64,000 bases of DNA, taken from contig JANQFR010000051.1 of assembly GCA_028277745.1 (NCBI GenBank), positions 1-64,000 of the forward strand. The letters are read 5' to 3'. A model generated the notes under the pieces. The model had not been told where the DNA came from, did no database searches, and worked only from the letters and a program-made list of their open reading frames with translations. Shown piece by piece: positions 1 to 8,533 of the stretch (its first letter is position 1; every line of letters starts with the position of its first letter). The position numbers and the translations under genes were made by a program. The stretch comes from Phycisphaeraceae bacterium. Its GTDB lineage: Bacteria > Planctomycetota > Phycisphaerae > Phycisphaerales > Phycisphaeraceae.

Positions 1-86
1 AAGACACCCAGCGGATGCTCGACGCGGTCACGCCAAGGGACGCCCAAGGCTTCTTCAGGCACTGCGGATATACGCTAGATGTTTAG
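1..86 (+). CDS. IS630-family transposase, C-terminal fragment (cut by window start)
   Basis: An open frame runs in from the window edge and ends at TAG 84-86. Its last 27 residues contain MLDAVTPRDAQGFFRHCGY, which resembles the extreme C-terminus of IS630-type DDE transposases, where an aromatic residue, a His and GY close the protein. The following 30 bases are AT-rich, unlike the neighbouring genes, and probably hold the right end of the element; I cannot define the terminal repeat without the left end. It sits directly downstream of the 3' end of the YetA-like lyase gene on the other strand. Whether the rest of the transposase is intact lies outside the window. Confidence 0.6.
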   Translation, partial: DTQRMLDAVTPRDAQGFFRHCGYTLDV

Positions 87-137
87 TTGGAACGCTCTAA
101 TACCAACTTGTAGTTAAAGACACCGGCGGGATGCGGC

Positions 138-2525
138 TTAGCGCGTCGGCAACTCGAACGCGTCGAGACGCCCCGTCTGCATGGCCGCGCCGAGGAACCG
201 GGCGAGGGCGCGGTGGAGCATCGCGACCGGCTTGCACTGATCGGGGGGTTGGCTCCAGCATGCGTCGTCGAGCACAAACCGCTCGACGCACAGCATGCCC
301 GCGTCGATGAAGCGCTCGTCGCCGCACCGTTCGTAAGCGATCGCCATCGCCTGCGGGAACATCGAACGCAGGTCGGGCCCCTGCCCTTCGGCAAACGCCG
401 CGAGCGCCTCGTTTCTCAGCGAGTGCAGCAGGTCCAGGAACCACGCATCAAGGTCGCCCGACGTCAGGGAGGCCGGCGACGTGTCGGCCCCGGCCGCGAG
501 CCGGTGCGCGTGGTGGTCCAGCGCTTCAATAAGGTTGGCGTACGCGAAGAAGTTGTCGATCATCTGCCGGTCAAAAGCCCGACGCGCGTCGGTGTTCGAG
601 AGATTGATCGGCCCGGCGTTCTCGCGATCGTATCCCATGAGCATCGCGGCCGCCTCGTTGAGGAAGCGGAGGTATCGCGCGTCGCCGGTCGCGTCGTAGA
701 GGTGGGTCAGCGACAGCATCGACCACCCGATCTCTCGGTTGAAGCCCCAGAGGGCGGAGCGCTGCTGAGGGTCGTTGAAAAAATCCAACGTCCTGTCTCC
801 CAGCGCGATGGCGACTTCGAGCGCATCCGCGTCGCCGGTGACCCGGTAATAGCCCAGCAGGCCCTGGGTCCAGAAGTGGCTGGGGTAGGAGCCGCCGGTG
901 GTGTGGTCGACGCAGTGAGCGGGCGTGGTGCGGTGCTTCCAGATGTGGTCGCTGTGCCAGACGAAATCGACTTCGATGTTGTGCCGGGCGAACGCGCGCA
1001 GGCGGGGGAAAAGCCGATCGCTGCCGGTGCGCATCACTTCGGTGGCGAAAGCGTGGATCAGGTCATATTCGTTGTTCGTCCAGACCGGGTTGTGGAACAG
1101 GGGATAGCCGCGCGGCGTCAGCGCCCGGTGCCCGCCGGCGGAGAAGAGCCGCTCGAGCGGCGGCATGCCGGGCAGCGGCCCGCAGGTGGCCGGGCCCAGC
1201 GCCGCGTAGGTCGTGGTGTAGCCTTCGTCGGTGGTGTCGCCGTGGTGCCAGATGTGGCCGGGGGTGGAGACGCTGGTCAGCCGGCTGAGGTACGCCTCGA
1301 ACCGCAGGTGGGCGCCCTGGGGCATCAGCCGCGAGGCGTCGCCGACCCCGGCCCGCCGCAGCGTGTCGGGCGTGGGCGTGGCGCGGCCCTCGGCGGACAG
1401 CGCGTGGAGGTGTGTGGCGGCAAACGCCGGGGAAATCTGCGCCGTTTCCGCAAACGCCCAGGTCACCGACTGCCGCCGCGAACGCCCCTGCGGCAACCGA
1501 AGAACGCCGGCCTCGGCGGGCCAGGCGTGAACCGTCAAGGTGTTGTTCTGGCTGCTGAGCCGTTTGGGCCGCTGGTCCGCGAACCACTCCAGCCCGGCGA
1601 CGACGCCGTGCCGCGCGTCACCCACCGCCAGCCAGTCCCGCGTGTGGTCACGCGGCGGCCGGAGGTAGTTGGGGTAGTCATAATCGTCGAGCAGCATCGC
1701 CGGGTCCGCCGCCCGCGGCGCCGCCGCCTCGTTGTTCGCCACGATCGCCACGGGGTCCGGGTTCACCACTTCCCGCGGCTGGGTCAGCAGCCCCGCGCCC
1801 ACCTGTTCGAATCGGCGATGCGTCGGCCCGTCAAGATCAAACGACCCGGCCAGCGCGATCTCTCCCACCTCCACGCCCCCCTCGCCCGGCAGGTCGTTGA
1901 TGAACGTGTAATCCAACCGCACGCAGGGCCAGCCCGACCACAGCTCCACATCCAGGCGGTACCCGATCCCCGCGGCGCCGTCCGCGCCCCAGTGCCGGCC
2001 CTCGATCCGGACCCGCGCCCGTTGCGGGGAACGCCAGAGCACCCGCAGTTGACGCTCCGACTCGTGACGCGTGGACGCGGAGCCCGCGCGCAATTCGAAA
2101 GACGCGGGCGACGACAACACGGATCGGCCCGACACCGCCAACGATCGGATCGGCCCGGGCCCGGCGGCGCCAAGCGTCAACGACACCTGCCCGTTGTCGA
2201 GCTTCCAATCGGCGCCGTCCCGGACGCAGGTCACCGCGTCCGCCACATCCCCGGCGCCCCCGGCATCGCCCTCGTCGGCGGGGCCGAGCCATTCGTAGAC
2301 GCCTGAGGACGACGCGCGGAACGCCAGCAACGCCCAGCGCGTCGAACCATCCGCCCATCGTTCGAGCCCCGTCGCGTCGGCGACCACCTCGGCGCCGTCG
2401 GGCGCCCGCAGCCGAACGGCCTGGCCATCGGTGATGCTCACCGCGCCCTTGGGCCAAGCCAAAGCGCCGAGCACGGGCAACCCGCCGTGACGCGATGTGT
2501 GATGATGAACCTTGAGTTTCTGCAT
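138..2525 (-). CDS. YetA/PcRGLX-like exo-rhamnogalacturonan lyase
   Basis: A 795-residue protein starting at ATG 2525 (MQKLKVHHHTSRHGG). An upstream in-frame codon at 2561 would add 12 residues that look unlike the family. The protein resembles the YetA/exo-rhamnogalacturonan lyase family: an N-terminal beta-rich part (PVLGALAWPKGAV, DGSTRWALLAF), a central beta-sandwich, and a C-terminal alpha-helical toroid (HNPVWTNNEYDLIHAFATEVMRTG, HCVDHTTGGSYPSHFWTQGLLGYY). These enzymes cleave rhamnose-containing acidic glycans from chain ends. I see no convincing signal peptide, so it may act inside the cell on imported fragments. It is the last gene of a leftward operon behind a prepilin and a PEP-CTERM gene. 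The exact substrate is not readable from sequence. Confidence 0.75.
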   Translation of the reverse strand: MQKLKVHHHTSRHGGLPVLGALAWPKGAVSITDGQAVRLRAPDGAEVVADATGLERWADGSTRWALLAFRASSSGVYEWLGPADEGDAGGAGDVADAVTCVRDGADWKLDNGQVSLTLGAAGPGPIRSLAVSGRSVLSSPASFELRAGSASTRHESERQLRVLWRSPQRARVRIEGRHWGADGAAGIGYRLDVELWSGWPCVRLDYTFINDLPGEGGVEVGEIALAGSFDLDGPTHRRFEQVGAGLLTQPREVVNPDPVAIVANNEAAAPRAADPAMLLDDYDYPNYLRPPRDHTRDWLAVGDARHGVVAGLEWFADQRPKRLSSQNNTLTVHAWPAEAGVLRLPQGRSRRQSVTWAFAETAQISPAFAATHLHALSAEGRATPTPDTLRRAGVGDASRLMPQGAHLRFEAYLSRLTSVSTPGHIWHHGDTTDEGYTTTYAALGPATCGPLPGMPPLERLFSAGGHRALTPRGYPLFHNPVWTNNEYDLIHAFATEVMRTGSDRLFPRLRAFARHNIEVDFVWHSDHIWKHRTTPAHCVDHTTGGSYPSHFWTQGLLGYYRVTGDADALEVAIALGDRTLDFFNDPQQRSALWGFNREIGWSMLSLTHLYDATGDARYLRFLNEAAAMLMGYDRENAGPINLSNTDARRAFDRQMIDNFFAYANLIEALDHHAHRLAAGADTSPASLTSGDLDAWFLDLLHSLRNEALAAFAEGQGPDLRSMFPQAMAIAYERCGDERFIDAGMLCVERFVLDDACWSQPPDQCKPVAMLHRALARFLGAAMQTGRLDAFELPTR

Positions 2526-2594
2526 GCTTTCGATCCGTCGCCGATCGGCGGCCCCGGTCACGCCGCCAGCAACAAGCCGGGGCGTCCATCACGC

Positions 2595-3818
2595 CTACGA
2601 AGACCCACGGCGGCTTATCATGAGCAGCAGACCCAAACCGATCAACCCCACCGAGCCCGGCTCGGGAACGACAACCCCGTTGAGGCCGAACTCCAGGTCG
2701 AAAGTGTTATTGCCGAACGTGCCGACGGTCGCCCAGTTATCGGTGGAACGCACCGCGGCGCCCAGGTCGACGCCGCCGTAGTTGGATCTGGCGCCCTCGA
2801 CCCCGCCGTTAATGATTTGCCCCCGAATGAACACGCCCCCCGGGGTCGAGCCGGTGTCCACGCCGTTGTAGTCGGTCGTGATCAGGTACTGCGTCCCCTG
2901 ATCCAGCAAGGCCGTGGTGTCGAAGGTCAGCGTGACCTCGTTGGCGGCGTTGGCGAGGGTGGCGGTATCGATCTGCGCGGTGGCAAGGATCGTCTGCTCG
3001 TCGACCGAGCGCAGCCGGACAAAGAGGGTCGGGGGCGGCGCGCCGGTCGGCCGGAGCGTCAGGTCGATGCTGCTGACCTCGAATTGCGTTCCCACGGGGA
3101 TCTCGCCGTCGCTGATCGTGAAGGTCTGCCCGAGCAGGTTCTGACCGAATCGTGAGTCGCTGGTGAAAGTCGAGTTGAGGAGTTGGGTGGTGATCGGCGC
3201 CCCCGGCCCGGCCACGCCGACGCCGCCGTTGGACAGGCTGAAGTAGGGGTCGTGATTCTGCGACACCCACCCGCCGCCGGTGTTGACGATGACCGACCCG
3301 GCCGGGTCCAGCCGGTTGTCATACGTCCGCACCGGGTGATCAGGCCCGTTGTGGAACATCCGGATCGTGCCCGTGCCGTTGACGGTGGCGTTGGTGAGGG
3401 TCACGTGGTACACGCTGCCGGCCGTGAGATTGACCGCGTTCGAGAGCGGGTTGGTCTCGATCGTGGCGGTGCTGCTGGGGGCGTACGTGCGGGACGCCAG
3501 CACCGCGCCCGGCGTCCCGGCGCTGTCGGCGTGGATGGCGACCGTGACCTGTTCGCCGACGCCGGCGTCCCTCAACTCGATGCGGTGCTTGATCGCGTCG
3601 ATCGTGACGTCCTCGAACGCCGTAAACGAGTAGCCGACCTGCGCGCCCGGGGCGACGTCGGTGAGGGCGTTGAAGTTCCAGTTGTAGATATTGCCGACGG
3701 CGCCGCTGTCACCGACTTTCAGCAGGGACGACGCCTCGGCCATCGGCGGCAGGCACAACAGGCCGGCCACAACCAGAGATATCGGGGAGGTCCAGACACG
3801 ACGAGCCGTTGAGATCAT
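2595..3818 (-). CDS. PEP-CTERM sorting domain protein
   Basis: A 407-residue exported protein. ATG 3818 is chosen because AGAGAGGA precedes it at good spacing and a normal signal peptide follows (ISLVVAGLLCLPPMAEA). The body is predicted beta-rich and low in Cys, with choice-of-anchor style segments (VGYSFTAFEDVTIDAIKHR, GQTFTISDGEIPVGTQFEV) that look like two related beta-sandwich halves. The tail VVPEPGSVGLIGLGLLLMISRRGSS is a classic PEP-CTERM signal: PEP motif, hydrophobic segment, Arg cluster. Such tails are processed by an exosortase, which is not in this window. It lies between the prepilin and lyase genes on the same strand (89 and 69 nt gaps), suggesting one transcript. A glycan-binding surface role is inference. 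Confidence 0.85.
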   Translation of the reverse strand: MISTARRVWTSPISLVVAGLLCLPPMAEASSLLKVGDSGAVGNIYNWNFNALTDVAPGAQVGYSFTAFEDVTIDAIKHRIELRDAGVGEQVTVAIHADSAGTPGAVLASRTYAPSSTATIETNPLSNAVNLTAGSVYHVTLTNATVNGTGTIRMFHNGPDHPVRTYDNRLDPAGSVIVNTGGGWVSQNHDPYFSLSNGGVGVAGPGAPITTQLLNSTFTSDSRFGQNLLGQTFTISDGEIPVGTQFEVSSIDLTLRPTGAPPPTLFVRLRSVDEQTILATAQIDTATLANAANEVTLTFDTTALLDQGTQYLITTDYNGVDTGSTPGGVFIRGQIINGGVEGARSNYGGVDLGAAVRSTDNWATVGTFGNNTFDLEFGLNGVVVPEPGSVGLIGLGLLLMISRRGSS

Positions 3819-3907
3819 TTCAATATCCTCTCTTTGAAAGATGGACGCGCAGGGCGTCGATCGGCGGAGCCCGAACCCCCCAAGGGGAGGAGGGAAGCCG
3901 CTACAGG

Positions 3908-4765
3908 TCACTCCACCGTGTCCCCCCGCGAGGAGAACGTCGGGTCGCCCAGCTTGGACAGGATCACCTCGTCGGTCATCGCCTTGACATGCCCGTCCGC
4001 AAACAGCACGTTCGCGCTGTCATTGATATGACGGGGGGCGAACCTGGGGAACGAATAATCGATACGCGGCTCGGAAGCCCCGTCCATCGTGACAAAAGCC
4101 TCGCTGGGGCTTTTGTGCCCGCGGTTGACCGCCAATTCATAATAAAAACCCGTGCCCGCCAGATAATCGGCATTCTCATCCAAGTAGTAACCGAGGAACG
4201 AGGTGATGCCGTAGGTCACGAGATGCGCGTCCCAGGAAGGGCCCATGACCCAGGCGTGCGTCCGGCTGTCGGGATCGGCGATGAATTCGGACAAGGTATA
4301 GAGCTGGGCCGAGGGGCAATAAAACACGTGGGGCCCGTCGGTGGTGTCGAAGCGGGTGGTGATGTGGCCGGCCGACCGGTTCGGCGCCTGCTGAGGCGGG
4401 TGATTGATGTAGGGCGCCAGCCTGAACGTAAAAGGCCGGTTGCGCGGCCCGCCCGCGTCCGTGAAGGAGGCGTGCAGGCCTGGGTAATACCCGCCGTAAT
4501 CATCGCGGTACATCTGAAACGCCAGCCCGTGCTGCCGCATCTGCGACTGGCAGACCACCCCCCGGGCGGTGTCGCGGGCGCCGCGGAGGGCGGGCAGAAG
4601 AATGGCGATCAGCAGTCCGACAATGCTGATAACCACCAGCAACTCGACCAGCGTGAACCCCCGCACCGCCGCCAGGCCGCGCCATATGAAACACCGATGA
4701 TTGGGGGCAGGCATCGACCGCGCAAAACGGGTTGCGCACTCGATCTTGCCTGAGACAGGCTCCAT
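3908..4765 (-). CDS. prepilin-type H-X9-DG family protein
   Basis: A 285-residue type IV pilin-like protein. The cleavage/methylation motif is G36-FTLVELLVV with Glu at mature position 5, followed by a hydrophobic helix ([16 protein letters not shown]) and the typical [21 protein letters not shown] stretch. Near the C-terminus [14 protein letters not shown] is the H-X9-DG-type motif with one extra residue. ATG 4765 is preceded by GAGGACAAA; a second ATG at 4714 would give a more usual 19-residue leader but has no ribosome-binding site. It is the first gene of the leftward operon with the PEP-CTERM and YetA-like genes. Planctomycetes carry many such proteins, and their cellular role is not established. 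Confidence 0.85.
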   Translation of the reverse strand: MEPVSGKIECATRFARSMPAPNHRCFIWRGLAAVRGFTLVELLVVISIVGLLIAILLPALRGARDTARGVVCQSQMRQHGLAFQMYRDDYGGYYPGLHASFTDAGGPRNRPFTFRLAPYINHPPQQAPNRSAGHITTRFDTTDGPHVFYCPSAQLYTLSEFIADPDSRTHAWVMGPSWDAHLVTYGITSFLGYYLDENADYLAGTGFYYELAVNRGHKSPSEAFVTMDGASEPRIDYSFPRFAPRHINDSANVLFADGHVKAMTDEVILSKLGDPTFSSRGDTVE

Positions 4766-4852
4766 TTTGTCCTCGCATTATCAGGAAAAACCGGCAAGCA
4801 GGCGGATCATGGACGCGTCTCAACAGGCGGAAGCAGGCGCGAAAAGAAGATA

Positions 4853-4869
4853 TGACACGCGTCATGTCA
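4853..4869. promoter_or_regulatory. inverted repeat, possible operator for the leftward operon
   Basis: TGACA-N7-TGTCA lies about 90 bases upstream of the prepilin start, inside the divergent region shared with the LacI gene. It does not resemble the AAACCG-type operators at 4999-5033, so a different factor may bind here, or it may be chance. The rest of 4766-4995 shows no gene and no other clear signal. Confidence 0.25.
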
Positions 4870-4995
4870 AAGAATACCCCGAGAACCTCCGCGGTGCAAG
4901 CACTCTCTTGGGGGTTTATTCACCTATCAATCGCGACAAGCCTCCCTCCCCGCTCACCGCGGGTTAAAAAAACATGGAAAGCGTCATATTTTTGA

Positions 4996-5024
4996 TTGAC
5001 AAACCGTTTTGTGTAATTTACAAA
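4996..5024 (+). promoter_or_regulatory. promoter of lacI-type gene (TTGACA-N17-TACAAA)
   Basis: A perfect -35 box TTGACA at 4996-5001 is followed after 17 bases by TACAAA at 5019-5024. This places the start of transcription near 5031 and leaves a short leader with an AAAGGA ribosome-binding site before ATG 5048. The region is AT-rich relative to its surroundings. Both boxes are overlapped by the operator pair at 4999-5033. Confidence 0.7.
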
Positions 5025-5033
5025 ACGGTTTGT
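4999..5033. promoter_or_regulatory. paired LacI-type operators in inverted orientation
   Basis: Two 14-base sites, ACAAACCGTTTTGT (4999-5012) and its exact reverse complement (5020-5033), are separated by 7 bases, so their CG centres lie 21 bp apart, two helical turns. Each site is itself a near-palindrome with a central CG, as LacI-family operators usually are. The sites cover the -35 and -10 boxes of the regulator's own promoter, which predicts autorepression. A similar half (AAACCG-TTTA) recurs at 6115-6130 in front of the next cassette. Confidence 0.7.
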
Positions 5034-5047
5034 AAAGGAAACCGATC

Positions 5048-6097
5048 ATGTCCGCGGCCTCCAGCCCCAAATCGTTGCACAAGCCTACGCTCGCCGATGT
5101 GGCCCGCGAGGCGGGGCTGGCGACTTCCACGGTGAGCCTGGCCCTGAATCGCCCGCCGGATGAGTGTCGGCTGGGGAAGGAAACCCGCCGCCGGGCGCTG
5201 ATGGCCGCCGAGGCCCTGGGCTACCGCGCCAACTGGAGGGCCAAGGCCTTGGCTCAGCAGAAGACCTTTACGGTCGCGGTGATCTACGCACGGGAGACCC
5301 CCTACTCGACCGGGGCCAACGAGGCGATCTCCGATGCCCTGGCCCAGACGTTCTCGGCCGAGGGGTATTACCAGCTGCTGGTGCCGATCGTCGGGGACTC
5401 CTCGGCCTGGCGGGACGCGGTCCGGCCGGATCGGGTGGACGGCTGCATCGTCCTGAACCCCAAGCCGGCCAACCTTTCGGTGATCCGCGAGACGACCGGC
5501 CTGCCAATGGTTCTGGTCAATGTCGTCGACGATGACCCGGGGTTGACCCGCGTCGTCCCGGACGACCACGACGGCGCACGCCAGCTGACCGAACACCTCA
5601 TCGGCCTGGGGCACCGCAACATCGGCTTCTACTTCCGCCCCGACGAGCCGAACGAGCACGGCCAGGACCATTTCAGCGTGACCGAACGCATCGGCGGCTA
5701 CCGGCAGGCGATGGCGGACGCCGGCCTGGGCCATCGCGTCTCGGTTGTCGCCGACCTGGACCCGGCCGCCTATGTGCAATCGATCATCGACCGACGGGAG
5801 AAGGCCTCGGCCGTGCTGGTGTACGACCACTTCCAGGCGATGCACCTGATGCACTGCGTGCAGGAGCGGGGCCTGCGGGCGCCCGAGGACCTGAGCCTCG
5901 GCACGTTCAACGACACCCGGATCCTGGAATACATGAATCCGTCCCTGACGACGGTGGCGCTGCCGGATCACGACATGGGCGAACTGGCGGCCCGCCGGCT
6001 GATCCGCGCGATGGGCGGCGACCACGCCGGCGCCCGCGAGGTGCGGCTGCCCGTCAGATTGAAGGTCCGGGCGTCGACCGGCCCCGTCTCGTCCTGA
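5048..6097 (+). CDS. LacI-family transcriptional regulator
   Basis: A 349-residue LacI/GalR-type regulator. The N-terminal helix-turn-helix covers residues 13-34 (PTLADVAREAGLATSTVSLAL), followed by the hinge (GYRANWRAKALAQQ) and a periplasmic-binding-protein-like sensor domain (TFTVAVIYARETPYS to the end, with ADLDPAAYVQSIIDRREKASAVLVYD and a late SLGTFND segment). Length is normal. ATG 5048 has AAAGGA at 8-base spacing. It is transcribed away from the prepilin/PEP-CTERM/YetA operon and towards the prepilin/GH39 cluster, and it has paired operators over its own promoter. I infer that it is a sugar-responsive repressor of this locus; the effector is unknown. Confidence 0.92.
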   Translation: MSAASSPKSLHKPTLADVAREAGLATSTVSLALNRPPDECRLGKETRRRALMAAEALGYRANWRAKALAQQKTFTVAVIYARETPYSTGANEAISDALAQTFSAEGYYQLLVPIVGDSSAWRDAVRPDRVDGCIVLNPKPANLSVIRETTGLPMVLVNVVDDDPGLTRVVPDDHDGARQLTEHLIGLGHRNIGFYFRPDEPNEHGQDHFSVTERIGGYRQAMADAGLGHRVSVVADLDPAAYVQSIIDRREKASAVLVYDHFQAMHLMHCVQERGLRAPEDLSLGTFNDTRILEYMNPSLTTVALPDHDMGELAARRLIRAMGGDHAGAREVRLPVRLKVRASTGPVSS

Positions 6098-6103
6098 TTT
6101 TTT

Positions 6104-6131
6104 TTGGATCGATCTGTAAACCGCTTTATAA
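6104..6131 (+). promoter_or_regulatory. promoter with embedded LacI-type operator, upstream of prepilin/GH cluster
   Basis: TTGGAT (6104-6109) and TTATAA (6126-6131) are spaced by 16 bases. The palindrome TGTAAACCGCTTTATA at 6115-6130 (arms TRTAAA/TTTAYA around CCGC) sits across the spacer and -10. It shares AAACCG and the TTT arm with the sites at 4999-5033, so the LacI protein encoded at 5048-6097 is the natural candidate. A second possible promoter, TTGACA (6245-6250) with a weak TCCTAT -10, lies closer to the prepilin gene. Confidence 0.5.
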
Positions 6132-6297
6132 GAAGAAAATGATGAACGCGAGCAATGTCTTTGATCAAGCCGGTACGTGATTTTGCTCCTCCGCTTCCAC
6201 GCTGCGCCGCTGACGGTCGGTTTTCTGGAAAGTTCCTGTGTGTCTTGACACCTGACTGATCCGCCATCCTATCGAACGCTCTTTTGGAGTCACCACC

Positions 6298-7038
6298 ATG
6301 CCTGCTGTTTCAACCCGCAACGCCGCATCGCCTCGTCCCTTCAACGGCTTCACGCTCATTGAGTTGCTTGTGGTTATCTCAATCATTGCGTTGTTAATCT
6401 CCATCCTGCTGCCCGCCTTGACCGCGGCCCGGGAAACGGCCCGGTCCGTCCAGTGCCTGAGCAACCTCAAGAACATCGGCCTGGCGACCATCATGTACAG
6501 CGACGATCACGACGCCGTGGTGACGCCGTTCGCCATCGGCAAAAACACCAACGCCAACATCGAGAACGATGAATGGTGGGCCACGTCTTACCTCAAGGAT
6601 TATCTCGCGGAGCAGGACAACGAAGACCCCGGCTCCGTCCTGCGCTGTCCGACGCGTGAATATCAGGGGGACGACGGCGTCGTGAACTCATACGGCATGA
6701 ACATGTTCGCCGGCTGGCTGACCGTGCCCGGCGGCAGCAACCTGGACGCGTCGTGGTTGGCCGGCGGCTTTACACGCGATTACATCATCGACCCCTCGGA
6801 CGCGTTCAACGTGGGCGACGGCAACCCCCAGGCGATCACGGGCTGGACCACCCTCCGCACCAGGCCGCACCATTGGACCGACGCCAACAGCATCAGGCAT
6901 CGCTACGACACCACGCGCCACGGCGAAAGCGGCAACATGCTCTTCATGGACGGCCATTGCGCGCCCTCGGATGTGGCCGAAACCATCCCCAGCGCGAGCA
7001 GCGAACCTTACAACCGGTACTGGCGCATCAAGAGCTGA
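6298..7038 (+). CDS. prepilin-type H-X9-DG family protein
   Basis: A 246-residue pilin-like protein. The leader ends at G17, followed by [24 protein letters not shown] with Glu at mature position 5. The conserved post-helix segment [26 protein letters not shown] is present, and the C-terminal [13 protein letters not shown] gives exactly H-X9-DG. GGAG precedes ATG 6298 at 8 bases. It heads the rightward GH39-like gene cluster behind a LacI-type operator. Processing by a PilD-type peptidase and an assembly role are expected from the family; its substrate link is inferred from position only. Confidence 0.88.
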   Translation: MPAVSTRNAASPRPFNGFTLIELLVVISIIALLISILLPALTAARETARSVQCLSNLKNIGLATIMYSDDHDAVVTPFAIGKNTNANIENDEWWATSYLKDYLAEQDNEDPGSVLRCPTREYQGDDGVVNSYGMNMFAGWLTVPGGSNLDASWLAGGFTRDYIIDPSDAFNVGDGNPQAITGWTTLRTRPHHWTDANSIRHRYDTTRHGESGNMLFMDGHCAPSDVAETIPSASSEPYNRYWRIKS

Positions 7039-7122
7039 CCCGCCGGGGACCCCGAACGCTGGTCGGCCGCACGCATCCGTATCGATCTTCACTCCCGTTT
7101 TCACGTTATCGAGGTTGTTCAA

Positions 7123-8475
7123 GTGCGTATGAACCATGGTTTGAATCGCGGAGCGCTGCGTCGGCTGTCGGGATGCCTGATCCTGACCGCCCTGGGGCTG
7201 GCCCAGGCCGAGGCCCCGGCGGCCGAGAAGTGGGACACGATCCATCAGCTCACGGTGGATCGCGGCCGGGAGGTTCGTGTGAGCGAGTTTGAGCTGGGCT
7301 GGACCTGGACGCACAAGGGCTTGGACCGCGAGGACGCCGACCCCGAGGGGGCGGCCCGGGGCGGGGAGGCGCTGCGGCGCCTGGGCCTGCCCTGGCAGAA
7401 CACGCACATCATCGGCTGGGGGGTCGGCAACCTGCAGAAGACGCCGGGCGAACCGTTGCGGTGGGACTCGCTGGACGCCCGGATCAACCGCATGCGTGAG
7501 TTCGACAGCGGCAGCAACATCATCATCACGCTCTGCACCGCGCCGGGCTGGATGAAGAAAAAAGGCGACACCTGGAACATGGAGGATCACCCCAAGCCCG
7601 AGCACTTCGACGAGTTTGCCGAGCTCTGCGTCGAGGTCGCCAAGCGCTACCCCGACGTCCGCTACTTTCAGGTTTGGAACGAGCTGAAGGGGTTCTGGTC
7701 GAAAGAGAAGAACAACTGGGATGTCGAGCTGTACACCGAGATGTACAACCAAGTGTACGACGCCCTCAAGGCCCACGACCCGACGCTGCAGGTCGGCGGG
7801 CTCTACACCAAGATCTCCGGCACGGGCAGCGACCGGATCGGATACTCGGGGCCACTGGCCTACACGCCCCTGGGCGAGCAGGACCGCCACGTGATCTCGT
7901 ACTGGCTGGAGAACATGAGCGGCGCCGACTTCATCTGCATCGACCGCGGCACGAACAGCTACCACGACAAGAACGCCTACTCAGCGCACGAGCTCATCGG
8001 CCTGACCGATGTCTTCAGCCTCAGCACCGACGCGGTCCGTGAGATGACCGACCTGCCGATCTGGTGGAGCGAGTACTACGGCTCCAAGGGAGACCCCCAG
8101 CAGCTCGCGGCGGGCTTCGCCTCGATCTACCGTCACATGATCCTCAGCGGCTCGGCCGTGGCGCTGTGCTGGAACCCGTACGGGGGAGAAGTTTCCACCC
8201 ACATCATGACCGCGGTGAACGACCCCGACGGCGGCCGGCCCGTGCCGCACTACGCGGTCTTCGAGGCCGTCCAGAAACACTTCAGCAAGGGGAAGCCGCT
8301 GTATCACGCCACGAGCAGCACCCCGAGGATCGAGGTGCTGGCCAGCGACACCGCGACGATGATCATCAACAAGTATGACCGCCGGGCGCGTGCGGAGCTG
8401 AACGGTCAGCGGCTGCGTCTCGACGCTTACGAGGTCATGGTCATCGAACACGACGACGACAGCGAGCCGTGGTGA
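7123..8475 (+). CDS. secreted GH39-like (clan GH-A) glycoside hydrolase, copy 1
   Basis: A 450-residue enzyme with a signal peptide (CLILTALGLAQAEAPAA) and a single TIM-barrel domain. The likely acid/base is E187 in YFQVWNE, and the nucleophile E317 in LPIWWSEYYG, both at barrel strand ends as in clan GH-A. The start is GTG 7123, 8 bases after GAGG; ATG 7129 is an alternative. It is closely similar along its length to the next gene (ENMSGADFICID, SAHELI, AHDPTLQVGGLY) and to 13582-15015. Family assignment to GH39 is by overall motif style and is not certain; GH5 or GH30 relatives are alternatives. It follows the prepilin gene after 84 bases. Confidence 0.75.
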   Translation: MRMNHGLNRGALRRLSGCLILTALGLAQAEAPAAEKWDTIHQLTVDRGREVRVSEFELGWTWTHKGLDREDADPEGAARGGEALRRLGLPWQNTHIIGWGVGNLQKTPGEPLRWDSLDARINRMREFDSGSNIIITLCTAPGWMKKKGDTWNMEDHPKPEHFDEFAELCVEVAKRYPDVRYFQVWNELKGFWSKEKNNWDVELYTEMYNQVYDALKAHDPTLQVGGLYTKISGTGSDRIGYSGPLAYTPLGEQDRHVISYWLENMSGADFICIDRGTNSYHDKNAYSAHELIGLTDVFSLSTDAVREMTDLPIWWSEYYGSKGDPQQLAAGFASIYRHMILSGSAVALCWNPYGGEVSTHIMTAVNDPDGGRPVPHYAVFEAVQKHFSKGKPLYHATSSTPRIEVLASDTATMIINKYDRRARAELNGQRLRLDAYEVMVIEHDDDSEPW

Positions 8476-8533
8476 CCTTCGCCACCGAAGCCATCGCTCC
8501 GGCGAGATATCGCGTTGATCCGGTTTTGTCTTT

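Noticed and set aside
213..2306. Long rightward open frame opposite the YetA-like lyase
   Set aside because: It is a GC-rich shadow of the leftward gene: Arg/Pro/Val/Gly-rich with no recognisable motifs or ribosome-binding site.
6105..6116. Possible binding site for the LacI protein at 59528 (TGGATCGATC near 6105)
   Set aside because: Only 9-10 of 12 positions match TGRATCGATYCA, and the site lies beside the unrelated AAACCG operator; likely chance.
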